Below are positions 1-8,656 of a stretch of DNA of 64,000 bases, in pieces. The notes beneath the pieces were generated by a model, which saw only the letters and a list, made by a program, of their open reading frames with translations, did no database searches and was not told the DNA's origin. The number at the start of each line of letters is the position of its first letter. The stretch's first letter is position 1. The position numbers were made by a program, and so were the translations under genes. Source of the stretch: JBGAJN01 sp044224905 (GTDB lineage Bacteria > Verrucomicrobiota > Verrucomicrobiia > Limisphaerales > JBGAJN01). The stretch is from positions 744,001-808,000 of the forward strand of contig JBGAJN010000001.1 in NCBI GenBank assembly GCA_044224905.1. Direction: 5' to 3'.

Positions 1-278
1 AAACGCCCAACTACAAGCGCCTCGATGTCGCTCCCAATTTCGCTGAAAGCATGCGGTCCGCGGTGAAATCTCAGAATGCCTCCAGTATCACCGGACTACA
101 GCCTTCAATCGGGGAAGATCCCACGGCCCTGGCCGCAAATCGCGACGGCAACACGGTTCAGCTGGAAAGCGAATTGTTGCATTTGAATCAAAACGCACTC
201 GCTCACGCGCTCGAAACGCAGCTCGTCACGGGCAACCTCCTCAAACTTCGCCTCGCAATAACCGGTCGCAGCAGTTGA
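1..278 (+). CDS. flgB: FlgB, flagellar proximal rod protein (5' end outside window)
   Basis: FlgB forms the proximal rod of the flagellar basal body, exported through the flagellar type III gate and assembled above the MS ring. Only the last 91 codons are present; the frame is open from base 3 and the start lies before the window. The visible part begins with TPNYKRLDV, which matches the conserved N-terminal rod region (usual form ADTPGYKARDV), so roughly 30 residues are missing. It ends with the helical FlgB C terminus (DGNTVQLESELLHLNQNAL, then TQLVTGNLLKLR), which would pack in the rod's coiled-coil core. flgC follows 11 nt after the stop, and fliE next, the usual rod gene order. Identity is secure from the C-terminal motif and the neighbours. 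Confidence 0.9.
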   Translation, partial: TPNYKRLDVAPNFAESMRSAVKSQNASSITGLQPSIGEDPTALAANRDGNTVQLESELLHLNQNALAHALETQLVTGNLLKLRLAITGRSS

Positions 279-289
279 CGCACAAGCCT

Positions 290-718
290 ATGATCAATTT
301 TCTCGCCGGCATTCAATCGACCTCCTCGGCCCTCGCCGCGGAACGCACGCGGATGGAGGTCATCTCGCAGAACATCGCCAATGCGAACACCACCCGCACC
401 TCCGATGGCACGCCGTATCAGCGCGAATTGGTCGTCTTCGAAAACGTTTTGAATCGCCAGATGGGCAACGACTCTCCGGGCGTGGGCTCCTCTGTCCGCG
501 TGGCTCGCATCGAGAAGGACCAGCGCGCGCCGCGGATGATTTACAACCCCACCCATCCTGACGCGAATGCGGAAGGCATGGTGGCAATGCCCGACATCAA
601 TGTGCACGAGGAAATGGCTGACCTCATCGCGTCGTCGCGTTCGTTTGAAGCGAACCTCGCGGTGATCAAGACCTCGAAGAGCCTCGCGATGCAGACCCTC
701 TCCATTGGCCGACGCTGA
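290..718 (+). CDS. flgC: FlgC, flagellar proximal rod protein
   Basis: A 142-residue rod protein of normal family length. The N terminus carries the rod/hook signature, with GIQSTSSALAAERTRMEVIS followed by QNIANANTTRT. The C terminus (MPDINVHEEMADLIASSRSF, then EANLAVIKTSKSLAMQTL) is the other half of the axial-protein D0 coiled coil. I chose the ATG at 290. An in-frame TTG at 275 would overlap the flgB stop, but family members start right before the INFLAGIQS segment. No clear Shine-Dalgarno sequence precedes either start, so translation may be coupled to flgB. It acts with FlgB, FlgF and FlgG in the periplasmic rod. Confidence 0.93.
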   Translation: MINFLAGIQSTSSALAAERTRMEVISQNIANANTTRTSDGTPYQRELVVFENVLNRQMGNDSPGVGSSVRVARIEKDQRAPRMIYNPTHPDANAEGMVAMPDINVHEEMADLIASSRSFEANLAVIKTSKSLAMQTLSIGRR

Positions 719-733
719 GCAACGACCTAAGCA

Positions 734-1114
734 ATGCACCCGCTTTCCATCTACCGCAATGTCGCCACGCCCGAAGCGCGTTTCCCCGCGCTCGAAGGCG
801 GCGGCGCGGTGGCGATGCCGAAAGCGCTCCCCGATGCGGGCGGGGTGGCGGTCAACTTCGCGGACATGCCGGGCATCACGCCCAGCTCAGCGGCCACGCC
901 GACTTACAACTTTCTCGGAAAGATCGCCGGCGATGTCTCGGCCAAGCAAACCGCCGCCGGTGAAGCGGTGAACGGTTTGTTGAGCGGCGAGAACGTCCCG
1001 CTCCATCAGGCCATGATCTCCATGGAAGAAGCGAACGTTTCGTTCCAGCTCATGGTGGAAGTGCGTAACAAGCTCCTGGAGTCCTACCAGGAATTAATGC
1101 GGATGCAGATTTGA
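734..1114 (+). CDS. fliE: FliE, MS ring-rod junction protein
   Basis: FliE is the first exported rod component and links the MS ring (FliF) to the rod. The 126-residue product has a variable N terminus rich in Ala, Gly and Pro. The conserved FliE tail follows: GLLSGENVPLHQAMISMEEA, then NVSFQLMVEVRNKLLESYQE and LMRMQI at the very end. The length is slightly above the usual 100-110, owing to the extra N-terminal segment. It sits 15 nt after flgC and before fliF in the standard flgB-flgC-fliE-fliF order. Confidence 0.92.
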   Translation: MHPLSIYRNVATPEARFPALEGGGAVAMPKALPDAGGVAVNFADMPGITPSSAATPTYNFLGKIAGDVSAKQTAAGEAVNGLLSGENVPLHQAMISMEEANVSFQLMVEVRNKLLESYQELMRMQI

Positions 1115-1308
1115 TGAATCAGAACACCACAGGATCAACAGGGCTCGATTCAGCGCCAGGCTCGCCCGCGAAACTGGCGCGTGTCGCGTTTTCCCTTGTC
1201 CACGCCGTCGGCGCCCTCGCCCGCGGCACGGCGGGGGCCGATCGCACGCGTGCGCTCGAACTTTCCCGCCGCCGGTTGACCTTAAACCCCCGCCTGCTCT
1301 TTAGATGA
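1114..1308 (+). CDS. Possible small ORF between fliE and fliF
   Basis: A 64-codon frame exactly fills the unusually long fliE-fliF gap. Its ATG overlaps the fliE stop by one base and its TGA overlaps the fliF ATG, the same coupled arrangement used by many neighbours (fliH/fliI, fliN/fliO). The predicted peptide starts MNQNTTGSTG and ends in an Arg-rich stretch; it has no signal peptide, clear membrane span or motif I recognise. The start sequence ATGAATCAGA resembles that of fliF. The perfect fit could be chance in a GC-rich operon where open frames are common, so it is listed only as a candidate. Confidence 0.28.
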   Translation: MNQNTTGSTGLDSAPGSPAKLARVAFSLVHAVGALARGTAGADRTRALELSRRRLTLNPRLLFR

Positions 1309-2933
1309 ATCAGACACTCAACCAACTTGCCAAGCAGCTGCGCGAAATCTGGAAGCAGCTCGGCCTGAATCAGCGGATCAGCGTCGTCCTCGCGGCGATG
1401 GCGGTGCTCGCCGTGCTTACCGGACTCGTCTTCTGGTCCGGGCGCGCCGACTACGCGTTGCTCTACGGTCGTCTCGATGAAGCGGAAGCCGCGAAAGTAG
1501 TCGCCGCCCTCGATGACGCGAAGATTCCGTACAAGATCACCCGTGGTGGCGGTTCCATCACGGTGCCGTCCGACAAGGTTCATCTGATGCGCATGCAACT
1601 CGCCGCGAAAGGAATTCCGCGCGGCGACGGTGTGGGCTTCGAAATTTTCGACAAGCCCAACTTCGGCATCTCCGACTTCGTGCAGCGCGCGAATTACCTG
1701 CGTGCCATGCAGGGTGAACTCTCCCGCACCATCGGCCAGCTCGAAGGCGTCGAAGCGGCCCGCGTGATGATCGTCATTCCCGAAAACCGTTTGCTCGTCG
1801 ACAACCTTAAGAAGCCCACGGCGTCCGTGTTCCTGAAAGTCCGCGGCCAGTCGCAGCTTCCGGCCACCTCGGTGAACTCCATACGTTTCCTCGTCGCCAA
1901 CTCGGTCGAAGGCTTGCAGGCCAACAACGTTTCGGTGGTCGACAACTTGGGCAATGTGCTCTCCGAAACGAGCGAACCCGACTCCGCGATTGGTCTCTCC
2001 AACAGCCAGCTCACCGCGCGCCGCAATCTCGAGCAATACCTCGGCAAGAAAGTCGAAGGCATGCTCGACAAGGTGCTCGGTGCCGGTCAGGCCGTTGTGC
2101 GCGTCGCCGCTGATATCAATTTCGACACCGTTGTCCGCACGGACGAAAAGTTTGACCCGGATGGTCAGGTTCTGCGCAACAGCACCGTTACGGACGACTC
2201 CACGGAAACCGCGAATGCGTCGATCGGTGGTGGCGTCCCGGGCACGCCGACGAATGCCAATACGGACACCAACACCGCTGCTGGCCCGACCACCAGCACG
2301 AAGACCAAGAAGAAAATGACGGAGAGCAAATTTGAGATCAACAAGTCGGTCACGAATTTGAACCAGCTCGCCGGTGGTTTGAAACGGGTTTCCGCAGCGG
2401 TGTTCGTTGCCGCCAAGTACGAAGGCACCGGAGCCGACCGCAAGCCGATCACGCGCTCGAAAGAGGAAATGGAAAAACTTCGCCGCGTCGTTCAGAGCGC
2501 GCTCGGCATCCAGCTCGGTGAAAACGCTTCGCGTCAGGACGAAATCACCCTCGAGGAAATGCCTTTCAACGACCAGCCGCTCATCGACATGACGCAGCAG
2601 CTCGACAGTCAGGAGAAGAAGCAGTTCTGGTTCGATCTCGCGCAGAAGCTGATCTATCCCGCGCTCGCCTTGGGCATCCTCTTCATCTTCTTCCGCACGC
2701 TCAAGAAGAGCGCTCCGCAAAACATCCCGCTCGGCATTCCGCTCTCGGAACTCGAAGGCATGGCCAGCGGCAGCGGCAACGGCAATGGCAACGGCCACAA
2801 GAACGGCGACGGACGGAACGGCAAAGATTCCGAGGTCGTCACCGTGGAAGTGCTGAACCAGCTTATCCGCGAAAACCCGACCAACATGACCGAAGCGCTC
2901 CGTTCCTGGATGACGCGCGGCAACACCAATTAA
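1305..2933 (+). CDS. fliF: FliF, flagellar MS ring protein
   Basis: FliF oligomerises in the inner membrane as the MS ring, the foundation for the rod, the C ring and the export gate. The 542-residue product has an N-terminal membrane span at about residues 27-47 (ISVVLAAMAVLAVLTGLVFW). The ring-building YscJ-like domains follow (YALLYGRLDEAEAAKVVAAL; SDFVQRANYLRAMQGELSRT; ARVMIVIPE). A low-complexity Asn/Thr/Gly loop lies near residues 310-335, then a second membrane span near 450-465 (LIYPALALGILFIFF). The C-terminal tail (VEVLNQLIRENPTNMTEALR, then SWM) is the FliG-binding helix pair. fliG follows 6 nt downstream, consistent with co-assembly. Confidence 0.96.
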   Translation: MNQTLNQLAKQLREIWKQLGLNQRISVVLAAMAVLAVLTGLVFWSGRADYALLYGRLDEAEAAKVVAALDDAKIPYKITRGGGSITVPSDKVHLMRMQLAAKGIPRGDGVGFEIFDKPNFGISDFVQRANYLRAMQGELSRTIGQLEGVEAARVMIVIPENRLLVDNLKKPTASVFLKVRGQSQLPATSVNSIRFLVANSVEGLQANNVSVVDNLGNVLSETSEPDSAIGLSNSQLTARRNLEQYLGKKVEGMLDKVLGAGQAVVRVAADINFDTVVRTDEKFDPDGQVLRNSTVTDDSTETANASIGGGVPGTPTNANTDTNTAAGPTTSTKTKKKMTESKFEINKSVTNLNQLAGGLKRVSAAVFVAAKYEGTGADRKPITRSKEEMEKLRRVVQSALGIQLGENASRQDEITLEEMPFNDQPLIDMTQQLDSQEKKQFWFDLAQKLIYPALALGILFIFFRTLKKSAPQNIPLGIPLSELEGMASGSGNGNGNGHKNGDGRNGKDSEVVTVEVLNQLIRENPTNMTEALRSWMTRGNTN

Positions 2934-2939
2934 CCTGAC

Positions 2940-3992
2940 ATGTCCGCTGACGCACAAAATTTTGAAGGTGATTCGGAAATCTCCCGAATGACCAAAGTGC
3001 AGAAGCTCGCTGCGCTGCTGGTGATTCTGGGACCAGAGAACGCCTCCCTCGTGATGAAGAACTTCGACCAGCACGAGCTGGATTCAATCTCCACCGAGAT
3101 GTCGAAAATGACCACGATCAGTCGTGAATTGCAGCAGGCGGTGTTGCGCGAATTCACTGGCGTCGTGGTGGAAGCGACCACGTCCGTCCGTGGTGGAATT
3201 GAGTTCACGCAGGGCGCGTTGCAAAAGGCGATCGGAGCCGCGCGTGCCGCGGAGATCATCAATCGCATTTCGCCGCGCGGCGCACCTATCGCGGCGATCA
3301 AGAAGATCATCAACCTCGACGCGCGCCAGTTGTTCAATCTGCTCAAGACCGAACAGCCGCAGACCATCGCCCTGATTCTCAGCTACATTGAACCGGACAA
3401 AGGTTCGAAGATCCTCGCGTTTCTCCGCGACGATCAGCGTGCCCAAGTAATCGAACGTCTCGCGACCCTCGCTCCCGCGCCCATCGAAGTCGTCGCGCGC
3501 ATCGTGGAGACGCTCACGAGCAAGCTCGACGCGGATTCCGCGCTTGCGGTGAATCAAACCGGCGGCCTGAAATTTTCCGCCAGCCTGCTCAACGCTCTCG
3601 ACAAGGAAGCCAGCAAGACCTTGCTGACGGCGATCGAGGAGAAGAATCCCGAACTCGGTCAGGCGATCCGCAACAAGATGTTCACCTTCGAAGATCTCGT
3701 CCGGCTCGAGCAGACGGCGATCCAAAAGATTCTCCGCGAAGTCGACATGCGCGATCTCGCCGTGGGCCTCAAGACCGCGAGCGAGAAACTCAAAACACTG
3801 CTGCTCTCGTGCATTTCCCGCCGCGCCGCCGAAACGGTGAAGGAAGAAATCAGCATGATGGGCTCGATCAAATTGAAGGAGATCGAAGCTGCTCAGCTGC
3901 GCGTCATCGAAATTGTCCGCCGCCTCGAAACCGAAGGCGAAATCGAACTCAACCAAGCGAAGGAGGCACCTGCCGATGGCATCGCCGCATGA
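2940..3992 (+). CDS. fliG: FliG, flagellar motor switch protein
   Basis: FliG is the rotor protein that contacts the MotA stator and transmits torque. The 350-residue product has the three armadillo-like domains of the family. The N domain starts MTKVQKLAALLVILGPENAS and binds FliF. The middle domain carries EQPQTIALILSYIEPDKGSK, a variant of the EHPQ motif that contacts FliM. The C domain has FEDLVRLEQTAIQKILREVD and then MRDLAVGLKTASEKL, with the charged residues that face the stator. The C terminus runs about 25 residues past the core. The gene overlaps fliH by 17 nt at its 3' end. Confidence 0.96.
   Translation: MSADAQNFEGDSEISRMTKVQKLAALLVILGPENASLVMKNFDQHELDSISTEMSKMTTISRELQQAVLREFTGVVVEATTSVRGGIEFTQGALQKAIGAARAAEIINRISPRGAPIAAIKKIINLDARQLFNLLKTEQPQTIALILSYIEPDKGSKILAFLRDDQRAQVIERLATLAPAPIEVVARIVETLTSKLDADSALAVNQTGGLKFSASLLNALDKEASKTLLTAIEEKNPELGQAIRNKMFTFEDLVRLEQTAIQKILREVDMRDLAVGLKTASEKLKTLLLSCISRRAAETVKEEISMMGSIKLKEIEAAQLRVIEIVRRLETEGEIELNQAKEAPADGIAA
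3961..3966 (+). promoter_or_regulatory. Shine-Dalgarno AGGAGG that sets the fliH start
   Basis: A perfect AGGAGG lies inside the 3' end of fliG, 9 nt before the ATG at 3976. It decides between that ATG and an in-frame start at 3913 further upstream. It is one of the strongest ribosome binding sites in the window, where many genes have none. Confidence 0.75.
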
Positions 3993-4560
3993 CATTCTCC
4001 GCTTCACGGTTCCGCCGCGCGACGTGCGTCTGGTCAATCGCCGCTCGGAAGATCTCGAAGCCCGCTTGCGCGAGCGCGAACAGGCCGGTTACGAACGCGG
4101 CCTCCGCGAGGGCGAAAAAGCGTTGAGCGAGCAGTTGCTTCAGCAACGTCAGCAGCTGATCGATTTGCAGAACGGGGTTTTGGGCTCCCTGCAGCGCAGC
4201 GTTCCCCAAGTAATCAAGGACTGCGAAACCACGCTCGTCAGTCTGGCGCTCGAAGTTGCGCAGAAGCTCGTGGCCAATGTGCCCATCTCGGTCGAGATGA
4301 TCGAAGCATCCGTTCGCGAAGCGCTCGCTCAAGTTGAGGAGACCACGGACTTTCAGATTTATCTCCACCCCCAGGATCTCGAGCTGTTGAAGCAAGTGAA
4401 CTCCTCGCTGCTGAGTCCGGGAGCGGCGGAGCGGGTCAACTTTCACGGTTCCACCGACGTCTCGCGCGGTGGTTGCCTCGTCAAGACGCCGTTCGGCGTC
4501 GTCGATGCGCGGCGCGAAACCAAGCTCGATGTTTTGCGGAAATCCCTTCAAGCGGCATGA
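3976..4560 (+). CDS. fliH: FliH, flagellar export ATPase regulator
   Basis: FliH binds and restrains the FliI ATPase and links it to the C ring. The 194-residue product begins MASPHDILRFTVPPRDVRLV. A long charged coiled coil follows (EDLEARLREREQAGYERGLR, then EGEKALSEQLLQQRQQLIDL). The C-terminal globular FliH/SctL domain has LVSLALEVAQKLVANVPISV, then LHPQDLELLK and FHGSTDVSRGGCLVKTPFGV ending VDAR. The start at 3976 is preferred because of the AGGAGG at 3961-3966. The stop overlaps the fliI start (ATGA), as is usual for these two partners. Confidence 0.93.
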   Translation: MASPHDILRFTVPPRDVRLVNRRSEDLEARLREREQAGYERGLREGEKALSEQLLQQRQQLIDLQNGVLGSLQRSVPQVIKDCETTLVSLALEVAQKLVANVPISVEMIEASVREALAQVEETTDFQIYLHPQDLELLKQVNSSLLSPGAAERVNFHGSTDVSRGGCLVKTPFGVVDARRETKLDVLRKSLQAA

Positions 4561-5927
4561 ACTCCAAACCCATTTCCGCCTCGCACAATCGCATCGGTCA
4601 CCTGCTCCAGCGGGCGAAGGATGCACGGGTGCTCGAGAATCGCGGCCGCGTCGTGCAACTCATCGGGCTCGTCATCGAGTCGGTGGGCCCGCTCGCTTCG
4701 TTGGGAGAACTGTGCCGCATTGAATCCGGTCGGCACGATGGCTCCACGCTCGCCGAGGTAGTTGGATTTCGTAATCACCACGTTCTGTTGATGCCGCTGG
4801 GCGAGATTCAAGGCATTCACCCCGGCAGCGAAGTCATCGCACTGGGAACGCCGCTGCAGGCGCCGGTGGGCGATTCGCTCATGGGGCGCGTGATCGATGC
4901 TTTGGGCAAGCCGCTCGACGATTTCGGACCGATCAATGCCGAGGATATGGTCCCGGTGAATTTTCTCCCGCCGCATCCGCTCAAGCGTCAACGCATCCGC
5001 GACACGTTCCACACGGGTATCAAGGCGATCGACACGTTCATGCCGTGCGGGCGCGGACAGCGTATGGGCATTTTCGCCGGCAGCGGCGTGGGTAAATCCA
5101 CGTTGCTCGGCATGATGGCGAGTCACGCAGAAGCCGACGTGAACGTGATCGCGTTGATCGGCGAACGCGGACGCGAAGTGCGCGAGTTCCTCGAAAAAGA
5201 TTTGGACGAAGCCGGCCGCAAGAAATCCGTCGTCATCGTGGCGACTTCGAATCAACCGGCGCTGGCTCGTTTGCGCGGCGCGTTCCTCGCGATGGCGATT
5301 GCGGAGCACTTCCGCGATTCCGGTAAGAATGTTCTCTTGATGATGGATTCGGTCACCCGTTTCGCCATGGCGCAACGCGAGATCGGTCTGGCTGTCGGCG
5401 AACCGCCGGCGACGCGTGGTTACACGCCGTCCGTCTTCTCGCTGTTGCCGCAATTGCTCGAACGCGCCGGAACCGGGGAGGCCGGTTCGATCACGGGCTT
5501 GTTCACGGTTCTCGTGGAAGCCGACGACATGAACGATCCGATTGCCGACGCGGTCCGTTCGATTCTCGACGGTCACATCGTGCTCACCCGCGAACTTGCG
5601 ACGCAGAATCATTACCCCGCGATCGATGTGCTCGAGAGCGTGAGTCGTCTCGTGCGTGATTTGACTTCGGCAGAGCAGCTCGAACTCGCCGGACGCGGGC
5701 GCGAAATGCTGGCGCTGTATCGGAAGAATCAGGACCTCATCAACATCGGCGCCTATCCCATGGGCAGCAACGCCGCGATCGATGAATCGATCATGCTGCA
5801 GGAACCGCTCAAAAAGTTTTTACGCCAGCGCGTCAACGAAGGCTTCGAGTTGGATCAAAGCTGGCAGGGGCTCAAGGCCGCACTGGCGTTGACGCGCAAC
5901 GCGACCGCCAAACCCACCAAACCGTGA
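4557..5927 (+). CDS. fliI: FliI, flagellum-specific ATPase
   Basis: FliI is the F1-beta-like hexameric ATPase at the cytoplasmic face of the flagellar type III export apparatus. The 456-residue product has a Walker A GSGVGKST at residues 175-182 (Lys180). Downstream are IALIGERGREVREFLEKDLD, Walker B LLMMDSVTRFAMAQREIGLA, and the family-specific GEPPATRGYTPSVFSLLPQL. All match the type III secretion ATPase class rather than ATP synthase. The start at 4557 overlaps the fliH stop in an ATGA; open frame upstream of it does not resemble the family. It works with FliH (before) and FliJ (after). Confidence 0.97.
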   Translation: MNSKPISASHNRIGHLLQRAKDARVLENRGRVVQLIGLVIESVGPLASLGELCRIESGRHDGSTLAEVVGFRNHHVLLMPLGEIQGIHPGSEVIALGTPLQAPVGDSLMGRVIDALGKPLDDFGPINAEDMVPVNFLPPHPLKRQRIRDTFHTGIKAIDTFMPCGRGQRMGIFAGSGVGKSTLLGMMASHAEADVNVIALIGERGREVREFLEKDLDEAGRKKSVVIVATSNQPALARLRGAFLAMAIAEHFRDSGKNVLLMMDSVTRFAMAQREIGLAVGEPPATRGYTPSVFSLLPQLLERAGTGEAGSITGLFTVLVEADDMNDPIADAVRSILDGHIVLTRELATQNHYPAIDVLESVSRLVRDLTSAEQLELAGRGREMLALYRKNQDLINIGAYPMGSNAAIDESIMLQEPLKKFLRQRVNEGFELDQSWQGLKAALALTRNATAKPTKP

Positions 5928-5932
5928 AATTT

Positions 5933-6409
5933 ATGAAACCATTCCGCTTTAAGTTGCAGGCCGTTCACACCCTCCGCGTTCGCCAGGAGCGGGACACAAT
6001 GCAGAAGTACGCGGAGGCGTTGCTCCAGCGCAAACTCGCGATGGAAAAGGTGAACGCGATTGGTCGCGAGATTGCCGCTGCGTGGACGGAGTTGCGCACT
6101 GAACTCGCCGAAGGTTGTGCCGCGGCACGGATCCTTCGCATGCAGGCATTTTGCACATCGCTCGAGGTGCGTCGCACCGAGGCCAACGTGGTTTTGCAGG
6201 GCGCCGAACGCGCCGTGAATCAAGCGATGCAACGGATGCTCGCCGCGCGTCAGCAACGTGAGGTCGTGGACAAGTATCAGGAAGGCGAGCGTTCGCGCTA
6301 CGACCGGGAATTGCAGCGGTTGGAACAGAAGGAACTCGATGAACTCGCGCTGCGTTGCCTGCCGCTCGCATCGGCGGGTGGAGCGACCGGCGACATGATG
6401 AGGAACTGA
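5933..6409 (+). CDS. fliJ: FliJ, flagellar export chaperone/stalk protein
   Basis: FliJ is the coiled-coil stalk that inserts in the FliI ring and helps chaperone escort. The 158-residue product starts MKPFRFKLQAVHTLRVRQER, the usual FliJ opening (basic FRLQ-like segment then RxxxE helix). It is helical and charged throughout, with heptad-like spacing typical of an antiparallel coiled coil. The ATG at 5933 is chosen over an in-frame GTG at 5924 that overlaps the fliI stop. It lies between fliI and the MotE/YlxF-like gene, as in Bacillus. The sequence is poorly conserved in this family, so position is an important part of the evidence. Confidence 0.88.
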   Translation: MKPFRFKLQAVHTLRVRQERDTMQKYAEALLQRKLAMEKVNAIGREIAAAWTELRTELAEGCAAARILRMQAFCTSLEVRRTEANVVLQGAERAVNQAMQRMLAARQQREVVDKYQEGERSRYDRELQRLEQKELDELALRCLPLASAGGATGDMMRN

Positions 6410-6411
6410 CC

Positions 6412-7032
6412 ATGACGAACTCCATTAAAATCAATTGGATCGCCGCAGTCGTCGGCTTGCTCGCCTATCTGGGCACGACCGTCGCTTGCTGGAACTTCAT
6501 TCAACGGCCACACGTGAGTCTGGGCAGCGACGAGGAAGCGACGCCATTGCCGAAAATGCCCACCACTGCCTTGATGGCGTGGAACGCGGACAATTCGGAA
6601 ATGGAACAACTTGTCGCCGAGTTGAAAAAGGAGAAGGCCGCGCTCGCTGAACGCGAGAAGCAACTCAAGGAATTGGAAACCCGTCTGCAAACAGAGCGTT
6701 CCGAGATCAACCTCGTCACGCAGTCGCTGGAGAAGATGCAGAAGGATTTCGACGCGGAGATCGTTCGCGTCAAGCAACAGGAGCAGCCGAACCTCAAGCG
6801 CCTCGCCAAGACCTACGCGACGATGTCGCCCGAAGGCGCCGCGGGAATTCTTAAGGAAATGGAGGATGCCGCAGTCGTGAAAATCCTCGTCATGATGAAA
6901 GACCCCGAGTCTGCGCCGATTCTTGAAGCGTTTTCCAAACTTGGTGCCGCTGAATCAAAACGCGCCGCCGCAATCTCCGATCGCATTCGCCTTTCGATGC
7001 CCACTCCCACTTCAACAAAACGTACCCCATGA
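6412..7032 (+). CDS. MotE/YlxF-like membrane coiled-coil protein
   Basis: A 206-residue protein with an N-terminal membrane span (INWIAAVVGLLAYLGTTVAC, residues 5-25). A long coiled coil follows (EQLVAELKKEKAALAEREKQ onwards). The C-terminal region, KTYATMSPEGAAGILKEMED, then AAVVKILVMMKDPESAPILE, resembles the MgtE N-domain repeat found in MotE and Bacillus YlxF. MotE is known as a chaperone of the motility protein MotC in rhizobia; the role of YlxF-type proteins between fliJ and fliK is not well defined. A GAGGA at 6400-6404 precedes the ATG at 6412, which removes an unrelated upstream extension. The stop overlaps the fliK start. Confidence 0.78.
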   Translation: MTNSIKINWIAAVVGLLAYLGTTVACWNFIQRPHVSLGSDEEATPLPKMPTTALMAWNADNSEMEQLVAELKKEKAALAEREKQLKELETRLQTERSEINLVTQSLEKMQKDFDAEIVRVKQQEQPNLKRLAKTYATMSPEGAAGILKEMEDAAVVKILVMMKDPESAPILEAFSKLGAAESKRAAAISDRIRLSMPTPTSTKRTP

Positions 7033-8651
7033 ACACCTCTTCATTCTTTTCTGCAGTTCCTGCCGCGGCGACTCCGTCGGCTTTGCCCGAAACTCACCCG
7101 ATCGATCTTCCCAACGCTCGTGCTGAGTCAGGTTCGTTCTCCAACGCGTTGCAACGCGCGGCGTCGGCCAAGGAGAACTTCAAACCTCGCGATAATTCAT
7201 CGGTTTCCAAGTCTTCGCCGAGATCGAACGAATCCACCCAAACGCATCAATCAAATCGCGCCGAGCACGACTCCGTAAAGCCGCGCGACGAGAAAGGCGA
7301 AGCGGGCGATTCTTCCAAATCGGAATCGGCTTCCGCTGACGCCGCTTCCAAGGACGAAGCCAAAGCGAAGAAGCCCGATAGCGCCACCATGGAAGCGATG
7401 GCGTGCCTATGCGCTGCTTCGGTGGTCACGTTGCCCGTGCCGCCCGTGTTGACTGTTGCACTGGGCGATACGGGAACGCTCAGCCAATCGGCGGAGCAGA
7501 CTGCGGTTGGGGATGCCACCTCTTCCGGAAATCAAGCGGCGTTGATGCAGGCGCCGGCGCTTCCGGCGACGGGTCAGTTGAGTGACAGCTTGTTCCCGGG
7601 CCTGACGTCCGTTGCCGCGAGCGATGCCAAACCTGACCCGACGAAGGCAAATCCCAACGCCAAGTCGCTCGTCGATCTAGTGAAGCCACTCGGGTTGCAA
7701 CCGCTCGAAAAGCCGGAGGAGTCCAAGTTAACCGCGGCAGAAGTGGAGGCCGCCGCTGCTGAAGCTGCCAAGGCATCCACTTTGAAAGCGGATGCCGCCA
7801 AAGTCGAAGGTTCAGCGGCGTCAGCGCAGATCGCCCCGACGATCGATAAGGCCGTGGCTGACGCTCCAAAGATTCCGACTGGGGCGGACGTTCGCAATGG
7901 CACGCCCGTTGCTCAGAGAGAAGGCGACATGCGAAAGACCGTAAAACGCAGCGAAAACGCAGAACTTGCCGAGCAGAAGTTGCCGGGACGCGGCAATTCT
8001 TACTCGGGAGCGGCTGACGCGATCGCACCGTCGACTGCGGTTGGTGGAGTTTTCGCCGAAGGTCGTTCGCGAAATGGGGTTCGCCCTGATGCGGACGATG
8101 CGCCGATGCCCGCGTTGAATTTGCCGACGGCTACCGTTTCGTTCTCCGAAGCCGCACCCAAGCAGGCTGTGGCGGGCGCGGCTGGCGTTACGCCGGCTGA
8201 CCGTGTGCAGAATTTGATGGCCACGGAAATCTCGCGCTTCAAACAGATGAAGCTCGATTCAATGTCTGTCGTCCTTCGTCCCGACCCGCAAACGGAAATC
8301 TCCCTGAGCGTGAAAATGAGCGACGGGAAGATTGAGGCGCACGCGATTTGCGAACGCGGTGACTTCAATGGTTTGAGCGCGCAGTGGGGCCAGTTGCAGC
8401 AATCACTTTCTCGACAACAAGTCGAACTCGCGCCGCTCCGCGATGCGAACACCCAGAACGGCAATTCGGATCAAGCGCCTTCCCGCGGATTTTCCCAATC
8501 GCAGGGCAATCCCCAACCGCGCGAAGAGAAGCCCAAGACAAGTTTCGCCGACGAACTCGCGCCGCTCCGATCGAACGCTCCCACAACCAAAGCCGCTCCG
8601 CGCCCGATGGTGACCGTGATCAACGGCCGCCGCTGGGAAACCTGGGCATAA
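7029..8651 (+). CDS. fliK: FliK, hook-length control protein
   Basis: FliK is the secreted ruler that measures the hook and switches export specificity through FlhB. The 540-residue product has a long low-complexity N-terminal part rich in Ala, Ser, Lys and Pro, as expected for an extended ruler. A short C-terminal domain follows (residues about 395-470: MATEISRFKQMKLDSMSVVL, RPDPQTEISLSVKMSDGKIE, then WGQLQQSLSRQQVELAPLRD), which is the Flg_hook/FliK C-terminal fold. The tail after it is again disordered. The ATG overlaps the previous stop (ATGA). Assignment rests on the C-terminal domain plus position before flgD and flgE. Confidence 0.88.
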   Translation: MNTSSFFSAVPAAATPSALPETHPIDLPNARAESGSFSNALQRAASAKENFKPRDNSSVSKSSPRSNESTQTHQSNRAEHDSVKPRDEKGEAGDSSKSESASADAASKDEAKAKKPDSATMEAMACLCAASVVTLPVPPVLTVALGDTGTLSQSAEQTAVGDATSSGNQAALMQAPALPATGQLSDSLFPGLTSVAASDAKPDPTKANPNAKSLVDLVKPLGLQPLEKPEESKLTAAEVEAAAAEAAKASTLKADAAKVEGSAASAQIAPTIDKAVADAPKIPTGADVRNGTPVAQREGDMRKTVKRSENAELAEQKLPGRGNSYSGAADAIAPSTAVGGVFAEGRSRNGVRPDADDAPMPALNLPTATVSFSEAAPKQAVAGAAGVTPADRVQNLMATEISRFKQMKLDSMSVVLRPDPQTEISLSVKMSDGKIEAHAICERGDFNGLSAQWGQLQQSLSRQQVELAPLRDANTQNGNSDQAPSRGFSQSQGNPQPREEKPKTSFADELAPLRSNAPTTKAAPRPMVTVINGRRWETWA

Positions 8652-8656
8652 AATTT

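Noticed and set aside
1119..3074. A 651-codon minus-strand frame opposite fliF
   Set aside because: It is rich in His/Arg/Glu as expected for antisense of a GC-rich gene and has no homology-like motif. The plus strand is unmistakably fliF.
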